64,000 nucleotides of DNA from Calliopsis andreniformis (Eukaryota; Arthropoda; Insecta; Hymenoptera; Andrenidae). This document shows, piece after piece, positions 25,730-37,343 of the stretch. The translations under genes were made by a program, and so were the position numbers. The notes beneath the pieces were generated by a model. That model made no database searches. It was not told the DNA's origin and saw only the letters and a program-made list of their open reading frames with translations. Position 1 is the first letter of the stretch; each line of letters opens with the position of its first letter. The DNA is taken from NCBI RefSeq assembly GCF_051401765.1, contig NW_027480422.1, positions 17,502,001-17,566,000 on the forward strand, given 5' to 3'.

Positions 25730-26993
25730 TCCACCAGATCGAATAGGTAGGGCCGAAGAAGTCCACGCCAGAAGCATAAAATACAATAAAAATACAACAG
25801 CTTTTCCATCGTATTACAGGAATAATTGTAACCAGAGTGAAGGTGATGGTCTTGTCTATGTTGCGGGCAACCTAGGCTTCACTCTAGGGCGTTGGTCCAC
25901 CAGATCGAATAGTTAGGGCCTAAGAAGTCAACGCCTGAAGCATAAAATACGATATAAATACAACAGTTTTTCCACCGTATAAAACGAATAATTGCAACCA
26001 GTATGCAAGTTATGGTCACTTCTTCGTTCCGGGCAACCTAGGCTTCACTCTAGGGCGCTGTTCCACAAGATCGAATAGTTAGGGCCTAAGAAGTTAACGC
26101 CAGAAGCATAGAATACGATATACGTACAACAGTTTTTCCATCGTATAAAACGAATAATTGCAAACATTGTGATAGTAACGGTCATTTCTGCGTTCCGGAC
26201 AACCTAGTCTTGACTCTAGGGCGTTGCTCCACCAGATAGAATAGTGAGGGCCTTAGAAGTCAATGCCCGAACCATAAAATACGATAAAGATATAACAGTT
26301 TTTCCATCGTATAAAAGGAGTAATTGCAACAACTGTGAAAGTGATGGTCATTTCCACGTTCCGGGCCACCTAGGCTTCACTCTAGGGCGTTGGTCCACCT
26401 GATCGAACAGTTAGGGCCTAAGAAGTCGACGCCAGAAGCACCAAATAGAAAATAAATACAACAGTTTTTCCATCGTATAAAACGAATAATTGCAATCAGT
26501 GTGAAAGTAATGGTCATATCTACGTTCCGGGCAATCTAGGCTTGAAACTAGGGCGTTGCTCCACCAGATCGAAGAGGTAGGGCCATAGAAGTCAATGCCC
26601 GAAGCATAAAATACGTTAAAGATATAACAGTATTTCCATCGTATAACAGGAGTAATTGCAACCAGTATGAAAGTTATGGTCATTTCAACCTACGGGGCAA
26701 CCTAGGCTTCACTCTAGGGCGTTGCTCCACCATATCGAAAAGCTAGGGCCTTAGAAGTCAACGCCCGACGCATAAAATACAATAAAGATACATCTGTTTT
26801 TCCATCGTATAACAGGAATAATTGCAACCAGGTTGAAAGTGATGGTCATTTCTACGTTCCGGGCGACCTAGGCTTCACTCTGGGGCGTTGGTCCACCTGA
26901 TCGCATAGTTAGGGCCTAAGAAGTCAACGCCAGAGGCATAAAATACAAAATAAATACAATAGTTTTTCCATCGTCTAAAACGAATAATTGCAA
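25730..26993. repeat. 13-monomer duplication, copy 1
   Basis: GGTAGGGCCGAAG at 25746 matches 27904, and TTCCACAAGATCG at 26061 matches 28219. The offset is a constant 2158 bp (13 x 166). Similarity runs to about 26993. The monomer at about 25880-26040 is an exception: it differs clearly from its counterpart at 28038-28200 although the flanks match closely. Confidence 0.88.
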
Positions 26994-27887
26994 CCAGTGC
27001 GAAAGTGTTCGCCATTTCTACGTTCCGGGCAACCTAGGCTTCACTCTAGGGCGTTGCTCCAGCAGATCGAATAGTTAGGGCCTTAGAAGTCTACGAGCGA
27101 AGCATAAAAAACAAAATAAATAGAACAGTTTTTCCATTGTATAAAACGAATAATTGCAACCAGTGTGAAAGTTATGGTCGTTTCTACGTTCCGGGCAACC
27201 TAGGCTTCACTCTAGGGCGTTCCTCAACCAGATCCAATAGTTGGGGCCTAAGAAGTCAACGCCAGAAGCACCAAATACAAAATAAATACAACAGTTTTTC
27301 CATCGTATAACATGAATAATTGCAGCAAGCGTGAAGGTAACGGTCGTTTCTACGTTCCGTGCAACCGAGGCATCACTCTAGGGCGTTGCTCCATCACATC
27401 GGATAGTTATGGCCTAAGAAGCCATCGCCTGAAGCATAAAATACAATATAAATACACCAGCTTTTACATCGTATAACAGGAATAAATGCAACCAGTGTGA
27501 AAGCAACGGCCATTTCTACGTTCCGGGCATCCTAGACTTAATTCTGAGGCATTGATCCACGCGATCGAAGAGTTAGAGCTTTAGAAGTCAACGCCGGAAG
27601 CATAAAATACAATATAGATACAGACGTTTTTCCATCGTATAACAGGAATAATTGCAACAAGCGTGAAGGTAATGGTCATTTCTACGTTCCGGGTAACCTA
27701 GGCTTCACTCTATGTCGTTGGTCCACCAGATTCAATAGTTAGGGCCTAAGAAGTTAACGCCAGAAGCATAGAATACGATATACGTACAACAGTTTTTCCA
27801 TCGTATAAAACGAATAATTGCAACCAGTCTGAAATTAATGGTCATTTCTACGTTCCGGTCAAACAAGGCTTCACTCTAGGGCGTTGT

Positions 27888-29151
27888 TCCACCAGATCGA
27901 ATAGGTAGGGCCGAAGAAGTCCACGCCAGAAGCATAAAATACAATAAAAATACAACAGCTTTTCCATCGTATTACAGGAATAATTGTAACCAGAGTGAAG
28001 TTGATGGTCTTGTCTATGTTGCGGGCAACCTAGGCTTCACTCTAGGGCGGTACTCCACCAGATCAAATAGTTAGGGCCTGAGAAGTCAACGCCAGAAGCA
28101 TAAAATACGATATATGTACAACAGTTTTTCCATCGTATATCACGAATAATTGCAACCAGTGTGAAAGTAATGGTCACTTCTACGTTCCGGGCAACCTAGC
28201 CTTCACTCTAGGGCGCTGTTCCACAAGATCGAATAGTTAGGGCCTAAGCAGTTAACGCCAGAAGCATAGAATACGATATACGTACAACAGTTTTTCCATC
28301 GTATAAAACGAATAATTGCAAACATTGTGATAGTAACGGTCATTTCTGCGTTCCGGACAACCTAGTCTTGACTCTAGGGCGTTGCTCCACCAGATAGAAT
28401 AGTGAGGGCCTTAGAAGTCAATGCCCGAACCATAAAATACGATAAAGATATAACAGTTTTTCCATCGTATTAAAGGAGTAATTGCAACAAGTGTGAAAGT
28501 GATGGTCATTTCCACGTTCCGGGCCACCTAGGCTTCACTCTAGGGCGTTGGTCCACCTGATCGTACAGTTAGGGCCTAAGAAGTCGACGCCAGAAGCACC
28601 AAATAGAAAATAAATACAACAGTTTTTCCATCGTATAAAACGAATAATTGCAATCAGTGTGAAAGTAATGGTCATATCTACGTTCCGGGCAATCTAGGCT
28701 TGAAACTAGGGCGTTGCTCCACCAGATCGAAGAGGTAGGGCCATAGAAGTCAATGCCCGAAGCATAAAATACGTTAAAGATATAACAGTATTTCCATCGT
28801 ATAACAGGAGTAATTGCAACCAGTATGAAAGTTATGGTCATTTCAACGTACGGGGCAACCTAGGCTTCACTCTAGGGCGTTGCTCCACCATATCGAAAAG
28901 CTAGGGCCTTAGAAGTCAACGCCCGACGCATAAAATACAATAAAGATACATCTGTTTTTCCATCGTATAACAGGAATAATTGCAACCAGGTTGAAAGTGA
29001 TGGTCATTTCTACGTTCCGGGCGACCTAGGCTTCACTCTGGGGCGTTGGTCCACCTGATCGCATAGTTAGGGCCTAAGAAGTCAACGCCAGAGGCATAAA
29101 ATACAAAATAAATACAATAGTTTTTCCATCGTCTAAAACGAATAATTGCAA
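27888..29151. repeat. 13-monomer duplication, copy 2
   Basis: This is the partner of 25730-26993 at +2158 bp. The 273-bp stretches at 26411 and 28569 translate identically over 90 codons, showing how little they have diverged. The monomer at 28038-28200 carries GGCGGTACTCCACC and GATATATGTACAAC in place of the copy-1 sequence. Confidence 0.88.
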
Positions 29152-31490
29152 CCAGTGTGAAAGTGATGGTCATATCTACGTTCCGGGCAATCTAGGATTG
29201 AAACTAGGGCGTTGCTCCACCAGATCGAAGAGGTAGGGCCTAAGAAGTCAACGCCAGAAGCATAAAATACAATATAAATGCAACAGCTTTTCCATCGTAT
29301 AAGACGAGTAATTGCAACCAGTGTGAAAGTAATGGTTATTTCTACGTTCCGGGAAACCTAGGTTTCGCCCTAGGGCGTTGCTCCACCACATCGAATAGTG
29401 AGAGCCATAGAAGTCACCGCCAGAATCTTAAAATACAATATAAATACAACAGTTTTTACGTTGTATAAAATGAATAATTACTAACAGTGTGCAAGTAATG
29501 GTCATTCCAACGTTCCGGGCAACCTAGGCTTCACCCTAGGGCGTTGCTACACCGCATCGAATAGCTACGGCCTTAGAAGTCAACGCCAGAAGCATAATAT
29601 ACAATATAAATACAACAGTTTTTCCATCGTATAACAGGAATAATTGCAAACAGTGTGAAAGTGATGCTCATTTCTACGTTCCTGGCAACCTACACTTCAC
29701 TCCAGAGCGTTGGTCCACCAGATCCAATAGTTAGGGCGTTAGAAGTCAACGCCCGAAGCATAAAATGTAATAAAAATACAACAGTTTTTCCATCGTATAA
29801 CAGGAATAATTGCAACCAGTATGAAAGTTATGTTCATTTCCACGTTCCGGGCAACCTATGCTTCACCCTAGGGCGTTGCTCCACCAGATCCACTAGTTAG
29901 GGCCTAAGAAGTCAACGCCAGAAGCATAAAATACAAAATAAATAGAACAGTTTTTCCATCGTATAGCAGGAATAGCTGCAACCAGTGCGAAATATATGGT
30001 CATTTCTACGTTCCGGGCAACCTAGGTTTTGCTCTAGGGCGTTGCTCCACCACATCGAATAGTTAGGGCCTTAGAAGTCAACGCCAGAAGCATAAAATAC
30101 AGTATAAATACAACAGTCTTTCCATCGTATAAAACGAATAAGTGCAACCAGTATGAAAGTTATGGTCATTTCTACGTTCCGGGCAGCCTAGGCTTCACCC
30201 TAGAGCGTTCCTCCACCAGATCGAATAGTTAGGGCCTTACAAGTCAACGCCCGAAGCATAAAGTGCAATATAAAAACAACAGTATTTCCATCGTATAACA
30301 GGAAAAATTGCAACCAGTGTGAAAGTAATGGTCATTTCTACGTTCCTGGCAACCTACACTTCACTCTAGAGCGTTGGTCCACCAGATCCAATAGCTAGGG
30401 CGTTAGAAGTCAACGCCCGAAGCATAAAATGTAATAAAAATACAACAGTTTCTCCATCGTATAACAGGAATAATTGCAACCAGTATGAAAGTTATGTTCA
30501 TTTCCACGTTCCGGGCAACCTATGCTTCACCCTAGGGCGTTGCTCCACCAGATCCACTAGTTAGGGCGTAAGAAGTCAACGCCGGAAGCATAAAATACAA
30601 AATTAATACAACAGTTTTTCCATTGTATAAAACGGGTAATTGCAACCAGTGTGAAAGTTATGGTCACTTCTACATTCCGTGCAACCTAGGCTTCACTCTA
30701 GCGCGTTGCTCCACCAGATCCAATAGCTAGGGCATTAGAAGTCAACGCCCGAGACATAAAACACAATAAAAATACAACAGTTTTTCCATCGTATAACGGG
30801 AATAATTGCAACCAGTATGAAGGTTATGGTCATTTCTACGTTCCGGCCAACCTCGGCTTCACCCTAGGGCGTTGCTCCACCAAATCCAATAGTTAGGGCC
30901 TAAGAAGTCACCGCCAGAAGCATAAAATACAAAATAAATAGATCAGTTTTTCCATTGTATAACAGGAATAATTGCAACCAGTGTGAAAGTGATGGTCATT
31001 TCGACGTTCCGGGCAACCTAGGCTTCACTCTAGGCCGTTGCTCCACCAGATCGAATAGCTAGGACCTTAGAAGTCAACGCCAGAAGCATAAAATACAATA
31101 AAAATACAACAGTTTTTCCATTGTATAAAATGAATAATAGCAAACAGTGTGGAAGTAATGGTCATTTCTACGTTCCGGGCAACCTAGGCTTCACTCTAGG
31201 GCGTTGCTCGACCACATCGAATAGCTATGGCCTTAGAAGTCAACGCTAGAAGCATTAAATACAATAAAAATACAACAGCTTTTCCACCGTATAACAGGAA
31301 TAATTGCAAACAGTGTGAAAGATATGGTCATTTCTAGGTTCCTGGCAACATAGGCTTCACTCTAGGCCGTTACTCGACCACATCGAATAGCTATGGCCTT
31401 AGAAGTCAACGCCAGACGTATTAAATACAATATAAATACAACAGCTTTTCCACCGTATAACAGGAATAATTTCAACCAGTACGAAAGTTA
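29152..31490. repeat. Mixed monomers with a 664-bp (4-monomer) duplication
   Basis: CCTGGCAACCTACACTTC at 29681 recurs at 30345, exactly 664 bp on. The match continues through AGAGCGTTGG, GCGTTAGAAG and AAAATGTAATAAAAATAC to about 29916 and 30580. The rest is satellite without obvious HOR. Near 31209 and 31375, two adjacent monomers share CTCGACCACATCGAATAG and GCATTAAATAC or GTATTAAATAC. These relate to a monomer near 13607. Confidence 0.8.
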
Positions 31491-34400
31491 TGGTCATTTC
31501 TACTTTCCGGGCATCCTAGGCTTAACTCTAGGGCATGTTCCACAAGATGGACTAGTTAGGGACTTAGAATTCCACGCGAGAAGAATAAAATACAACATAA
31601 GTACAACAGTTTTACCATCGTATAAAATGAATAATCGCAAGCAGTGTGTAGGTAATGGCCATTTCTACGTTCGGGGCAACATAGGATTCACTCTAGGGCG
31701 TTGCTCCACCAGATCGAATAGTTGGGGCCTTAGAAGTCAACGCCCGAAACATAAAATACAATATAAATACAACAGCTTTTATATCGTATAAAATGAATAA
31801 TCACAAAAAGTGTGAAGGTAATGGCCATTTCTACGTTCCGGGCAACCTACGCTTCATTCTAGGGCGTTGCTCCATCAGATCGAATACTTAGGTCCTTAGA
31901 AGTCAACGCCCGAAGCATAAAATACAATATAAATACAACAGCTCTTCCATCGTGTATAATGTATATTTGCAAACAGTGTGAAAGTAATGGTCATTTCTAC
32001 GTTCCGGGCAACCTAGGCTTCACTCTAGGGCCTTGTTCCACCAGATCGAATAGTTAAGGCCTAAGAAGTCAACGCCATAAGCATAAAATACAATATAAAT
32101 ACAACAGCTTTTCCATCGTATATAATGTACATTTGCAAACAGTCTGAAATTACAGGTCATTTCTACGTTCCGGGCAACCTAGGCTTAACTGTAGGGCGTT
32201 GCTCCACCAGATCGCATAGTTAGGGACTTAGAATTCAACGCCAGAAGCATAAAACACAATAAAAATGCAACAGTTTATCCATCGTATAACAGGAATAACT
32301 GCAACCAGTGTGCAAGTACTGGTCATTTCTACGTTCCGGGCAACCTAGGTTTTGCTCTAGGCCGTTGCTCCACCACATCGAATAGTTAGGGCCTTAGAAG
32401 TCAACGCCTGAAGCATAAAATACAATAAAAATACAACATTTTTTTCATCGTATAACAGGAATAATTGCAATCAGTCTGAAAGATATGGTCATTTCTACGT
32501 TCCGGGCAACCTAGGCTTCACTCTAGGGCGTTGGTCCACCATATCAAGTAGTTAGGGACTTAGAATTCAACGCCAGAAGAATAAAATACAACATAAGTAC
32601 AACAGTTTTACCATCGGATAAAATGAATAATTGCAAGCAGTGTGTAGGTAATGGTCATTTCCACGTTCTTGGCAACATAGGCTTCACTCTAGGGCGTTGC
32701 TCCACCAGATCGAATAGTTAGGGCCTTAGAAGTCAACGCCCGAAACATAAAATACAATATAAATACAACAGCTTTTATATCGTATAAAATGAATAATCAC
32801 AAGCAGTGTGAAGGTAATGGTAATTTCTACGTTCCGGGCAACCTAGGCGTCACTCTAGGGCGTTCCTCCATCAGATCGAATAGTTAGGGCCTTAGAAGTC
32901 AACGCCCGAAGCATAAAATGCAATATAAATACAACAGCTCTTCCATCGTGTATAATGTATATTTGCAAACAGTGTGAAAGTAAAGGTCATTTCTACTTTC
33001 CGGGCAACCTAGGCGTCACTCTAGAGCGTTGCTAAACCAGATCGAATAGTTAGGCCCTTAGAAGTCAACGCCCGAAACATAAAATACAAAATAAATAGAA
33101 CAGTTTTTCCATTGTATAAAACGAATATTTGCAACCAGTGTGAAAGTTATGGTCATTTCTACGTTCCGGGCAACCTAGGCTTCACTCTAGCGCGTTGTTC
33201 CAACAGATCGAATAGTTAGGGCCTAAGAAGTCGACTCCAGAAGCAGAAAATACAATATAAATACAACAGCTTTTCCACCGACTATGATGTATATTTGCAA
33301 AGAGTGTGAAAGTAAAGGTCATTTCTACGTTCCGGGCAACCTAGGCTTAACTGTAGGGCGTTGCTCCACCAGATCGCATAGTTAGGGACTTTGAATACAA
33401 CGCCAGAAGCATAAAATACAATAAAAATGCAACAGTGTTTCCTTTGTATAACAGGAGTAACTGCAACCAGTGTGAAAGTACTGGTCATTTCTACGTTCCG
33501 GGTAACCTAGCCTTCACTCTAGGGCGTCGCTCCACCAGATCGAATAGCTAGGGACTTAGAATTCAACGCCAGAAGAATAAAATACAACATAAGTACAACA
33601 GTTTTACCATCATATAAAATGAATAATCGCAAGCAGTGTGTAGGTAATGGTCATTTCTACGTTCGGGGCAACATAGGCTTCACTCTAGGGCGTTGCTCCA
33701 CCAGATCGAATAGTTAGGGCCTTAGAAGTCAACGCCCGAAACATAAAATTCAATATAAATACAACAGCTTTTATATCGTATAAAATGAATAATCACAAAC
33801 AGTGTGAAGGTAATGGTCATTTCTACGTTCCGGGCAACCTAGGCTTCACTCTAGGGCGTTACTCCATCAGATCGAATAGTTAGGGCTTTAGAAGTCAACG
33901 CCCGAAGCATAAAATACAATATTAAAACAACAGCTCTTCCATCGTGTATAATGTATATTTGCAAACAGTGTGAAAGTAAAGGTCATTTCTACGTTCCGGG
34001 CAACCTAGGCTTCACTCTAGAGCGTTGCTAAACCAGATCGAATAGCAGGGGCCTTAGAAGACAACGCCCGAAACATAAAATACAAAATAAATAGAACAGT
34101 TTTTCCACTGTATAAAACGAATATTTGCAACCAGTGTGAAAGTTACGGTCATTTCTACGTTCCGGGCAGCATAGGCTTCACTCTAGGGCGTTGCTCCATC
34201 AGATCGAATAGTTAGGTCCTTAGAAGTCAACGCCCGAAGCATAAAATACAATATAAATACAACAGCTCTTCCATCGTGTATAATGTATATTTGCAAACAG
34301 TGTGAAAGTAATGGTCATTTCTACGTTCCGGGCAACCTAGGCTTCACTCTAGGGCCTTGTTCCACCAGATCGAATAGTTAAGGCCTAAGAAGTCAAAGGC

Positions 34401-34521
34401 ATAAGCATAAAATACAATATAAATACATCAGCTTTTCCATCGTATATAATGTACATTTGCAAACAGTCTGAAATTACAGGTCATTTCTACGTTCCGGGCA
34501 ACCTAGGCTTAACTGTAGGGC
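31490..34521. repeat. 6-monomer (996-bp) higher-order repeat
   Basis: Three independent markers repeat at exactly 996 bp. CGAAACATAAAAT lies at 31745, 32741 and 33737. GCTCTTCCAT lies at 31941, 32937 and 33933. GAATTC lies at 31567, 32563, 33559 and then 34555. Further markers are GAAGAATAAAATACAACAT, CAGCTTTTATATCG and GTGTATAATGTATATTTG. The copies are less alike than the 2.66-kb HOR, with several substitutions per monomer. Confidence 0.87.
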
Positions 34522-35019
34522 GTTGCTCCACCAGATCGCATAGTTAGGGACTTAGAATTCAACGCCAGAAGCATAAAACACAATAAAAATGCAACAGTTT
34601 TTCCATCGTATAACAGGAATAACTGCAACCAGTGTGCAAGTACTGGTCATTTCTACGTTCCGGGCAACCTAGGTTTTGCTCTAGGGCGTTGCTCCACCAC
34701 ATCGAATAGTTAGGGCCTAAGAAGTCAACGCCATAAGCGTAAAATACAATATAAATACAACAGCTTTTCCATCGTATATAATGTACATTTAAAAACAGTC
34801 TGAAAGTACAGGACATTTCTACGTTCCGGGCAACCTAGGCTTAACTGTAGGGCGTTGCTCCACCAGATCGCATAGTTAGGGACTTAGAATTCAACGCCAG
34901 AAGCATAAAACACAATAAAAATGCAACAGTTTTTCCATCATATAACAGGAATAACTGCAACCAGTGTGCAAGTACTGGTCATTTCTACGTCCCGGGCAAC
35001 CTAGGTTTTGCTCTAGGGC
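34522..35019. repeat. A-B-A monomer trio, first part of the dimer block
   Basis: A-type units (34522-34687, 34854-35019) carry ATCGCATAG, AGAATTC, AAAACACAATAAAAATGC, AATAACTGCAACC and TAGGTTTTGCTCTAG. The B-type unit (34688-34853) carries CGCCATAAGCGTAAAATAC, ATATAATGTACATTT, ACAGTCTGAAAGTACAGG and CTTAACTGTAGGG. Three unrelated monomers (35020-35517) then interrupt the pattern before it resumes. Confidence 0.88.
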
Positions 35020-35517
35020 GTTGCTCCACCACATCGAATAGTTAGGGCCCTAGAAGTCAACGCCTGAAGCATAAAATACAATAAAAATACAACATTTTTT
35101 TCATCATATAACAGGAATAATTGCAACCAGTCTGAAAGATATGGGCATTTCTACGTTCCGTGCAACCTAGACTTCACTCTAGGGCGTCGCTCCACCAGAT
35201 CGAATAGCTAGGGACTTAGAATTCAACGCCAGAAGAATAAAATACAATATTAATACAACAGCTCTTCCATAGTGTATAATGTATATTTGCAAACAGTGTG
35301 AAAGTAAAGGTCATTTCTACGTTCCGGGCAACCTAGGCTTCACTCTAGAGCGTTGCTAAACCAGATCGAATAGCAGGGGCCTTAGAAGTCAACGCCCGAA
35401 ACATAAAATACAAAATAAATAGAACAGTTTTTCCATTGTATAAAACGAATATTTGCAACCAGTGTGAAAGTTACGGTCATTTCTACGTTCCGGGCAACCT
35501 AGGCTTAACTGTAGGTC

Positions 35518-37343
35518 GTGGCTCCACCAAATCGCATAGTTAGGGACTCTGAATACAACGCCAGAAGCATAAAATACAATAAAAATGCAACAGTTTTTCC
35601 ATCGTATAACAGGAATAACTGCAACCAGTGTGCAAGTACTGGTCATTTCTACGTTCCGGTCAACCTAGGTTTTGCTCTAGTGCGTTGCTCCACCACATCG
35701 AATAGTTAGGGCCTAAGAAGTCAACGCCATAAGCGTAAAATACAATATAAATACAACAGCTTTTCCATCGTATATAATGTACATTTGCAAACAGTCTGAA
35801 AGTACAGGTCATTTCTACGTTCCGGGCAACCTAGGCTTAACTGTTGGGCGTTGCTCCACCAGATCGCATAGTTAGGGACTTAGAATTCAACGCCAGAAGC
35901 ATAAAACACAATAAAAATGCAACAGTTTTTCCATCATATAACAGGAATAACTGCAACCAGTGTGCAAGTACTGGTCATTTCTACGTTCCGGGCAACCTAG
36001 GTTTTGCTCTAGGGCGTTGCTCCACCACATCGAATAGTTAGGGCCTAAGAAGTCAACGCCATAAGCGTAAAATACAATATAAATACAACAGCTTTTCCAT
36101 CGTATATAATGTACATTTAAAAACAGTCTGAAAGTACAGGACATTTCTACGTTCCGGGCAACCTAGGCCTAACTGTAGGGCGTTGCTCCACCAGATCGCA
36201 TAGTTAGGGACTTAGAATTCAACGCCAGAAGCATAAAACACAATAAAAATGCAACAGTTTTTCCATCGTATAACAGGAATAACTGCAACCAGTGTGCAAG
36301 TACTGGTCATTTCTACGTTCCGGGCAACCTAGGTTTTGCTCTAGTGCGTTGCTCCACCACATCGAATTGTTAGGGCCTAAGAAGTCAACGCCATAAGCGT
36401 ACAATACAATATAAATACAACAGCTTTTCCATCGTATATAATGTACATTTGCAAACAGTCTGAAAGTACAGGTCATTTCTACGTTCCGGGCAACCTAGGC
36501 TTAACTGTTGGGCGTTGCTCCACCAGATCGCATAGTTAGGGACTTAGAATTCAACGCCAGAAGCATAAAACACAATAAAAATGCAACAGTTTTTCCATCA
36601 TATAACAGGAATAACTGCAACCAGTGTGCAAGTACTGGTCATTTCTACGTTCCGGGCAACCTAGGTTTTGCTCTAGGGCGTTGCTCCACCACATCGAATA
36701 GTTAGGGCCTAAGAAGTCAACGCCATAAGCGTAAAATACAATATAAATACAACAGCTTTTCCATCGTATATAATGTACATTTAAAAACAGTCTGAAAGTA
36801 CAGGACATTTCTACGTTCCGGGCAACCTAGGCTTAACTGTAGGGCGTTGCTCCACCAGATCGCATAGTTAGGGACTTAGAATTCAACGCCAGAAGCATAA
36901 AACACAATAAAAATGCAACAGTTTTTCCATCGTATAACAGGAATAACTGCAACCAGTGTGCAAGTACTGGTCATTTCTACGTTCCGGGCAACCTAGGTTT
37001 TGCTCTAGTGCGTTGCTCCACCACATCGAATAGTTAGGGCCTAAGAAGTCAACGCCATAAGCGTAAAATACAATATAAATACAACAGCTTTTCCATCGTA
37101 TATAATGTACATTTGCAAACAGTCTGAAAGTACAGGTCATTTCTACGTTCCGGGCAACCTAGGCTTAACTGTAGGGCGTTGCTCCACCAGATCGCATAGT
37201 TAGGGACTTAGAATTCAACGCCAGAAGCATAAAACACAATAAAATTGCAACAGTTTTTCCATCATATAACAGGAATAACTGCAACCAGTGTGCAAGTACT
37301 GGTCATTTCTACGTTCCGGGCAACCTAGGTTTTGCTCTAGGGC
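35518..37343. repeat. A/B dimer HOR (332 bp) organised as a 664-bp tetramer
   Basis: Eleven monomers run A B A B A B A B A B A at exactly 166-bp spacing. A units start at 35518, 35850, 36182, 36514, 36846 and 37178. A second level alternates. A units read ATCATATAAC with CTAGGGCG (35850, 36514, 37178) or ATCGTATAAC with CTAGTGCG (36182, 36846). B units read TTTGCAAACAG (35684, 36348, 37012) or TTTAAAAACAG with GGACATTTC (36016, 36680). This gives a 4-monomer unit in roughly 2.75 copies. The first A unit is atypical (GAATACAACG). Confidence 0.93.
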
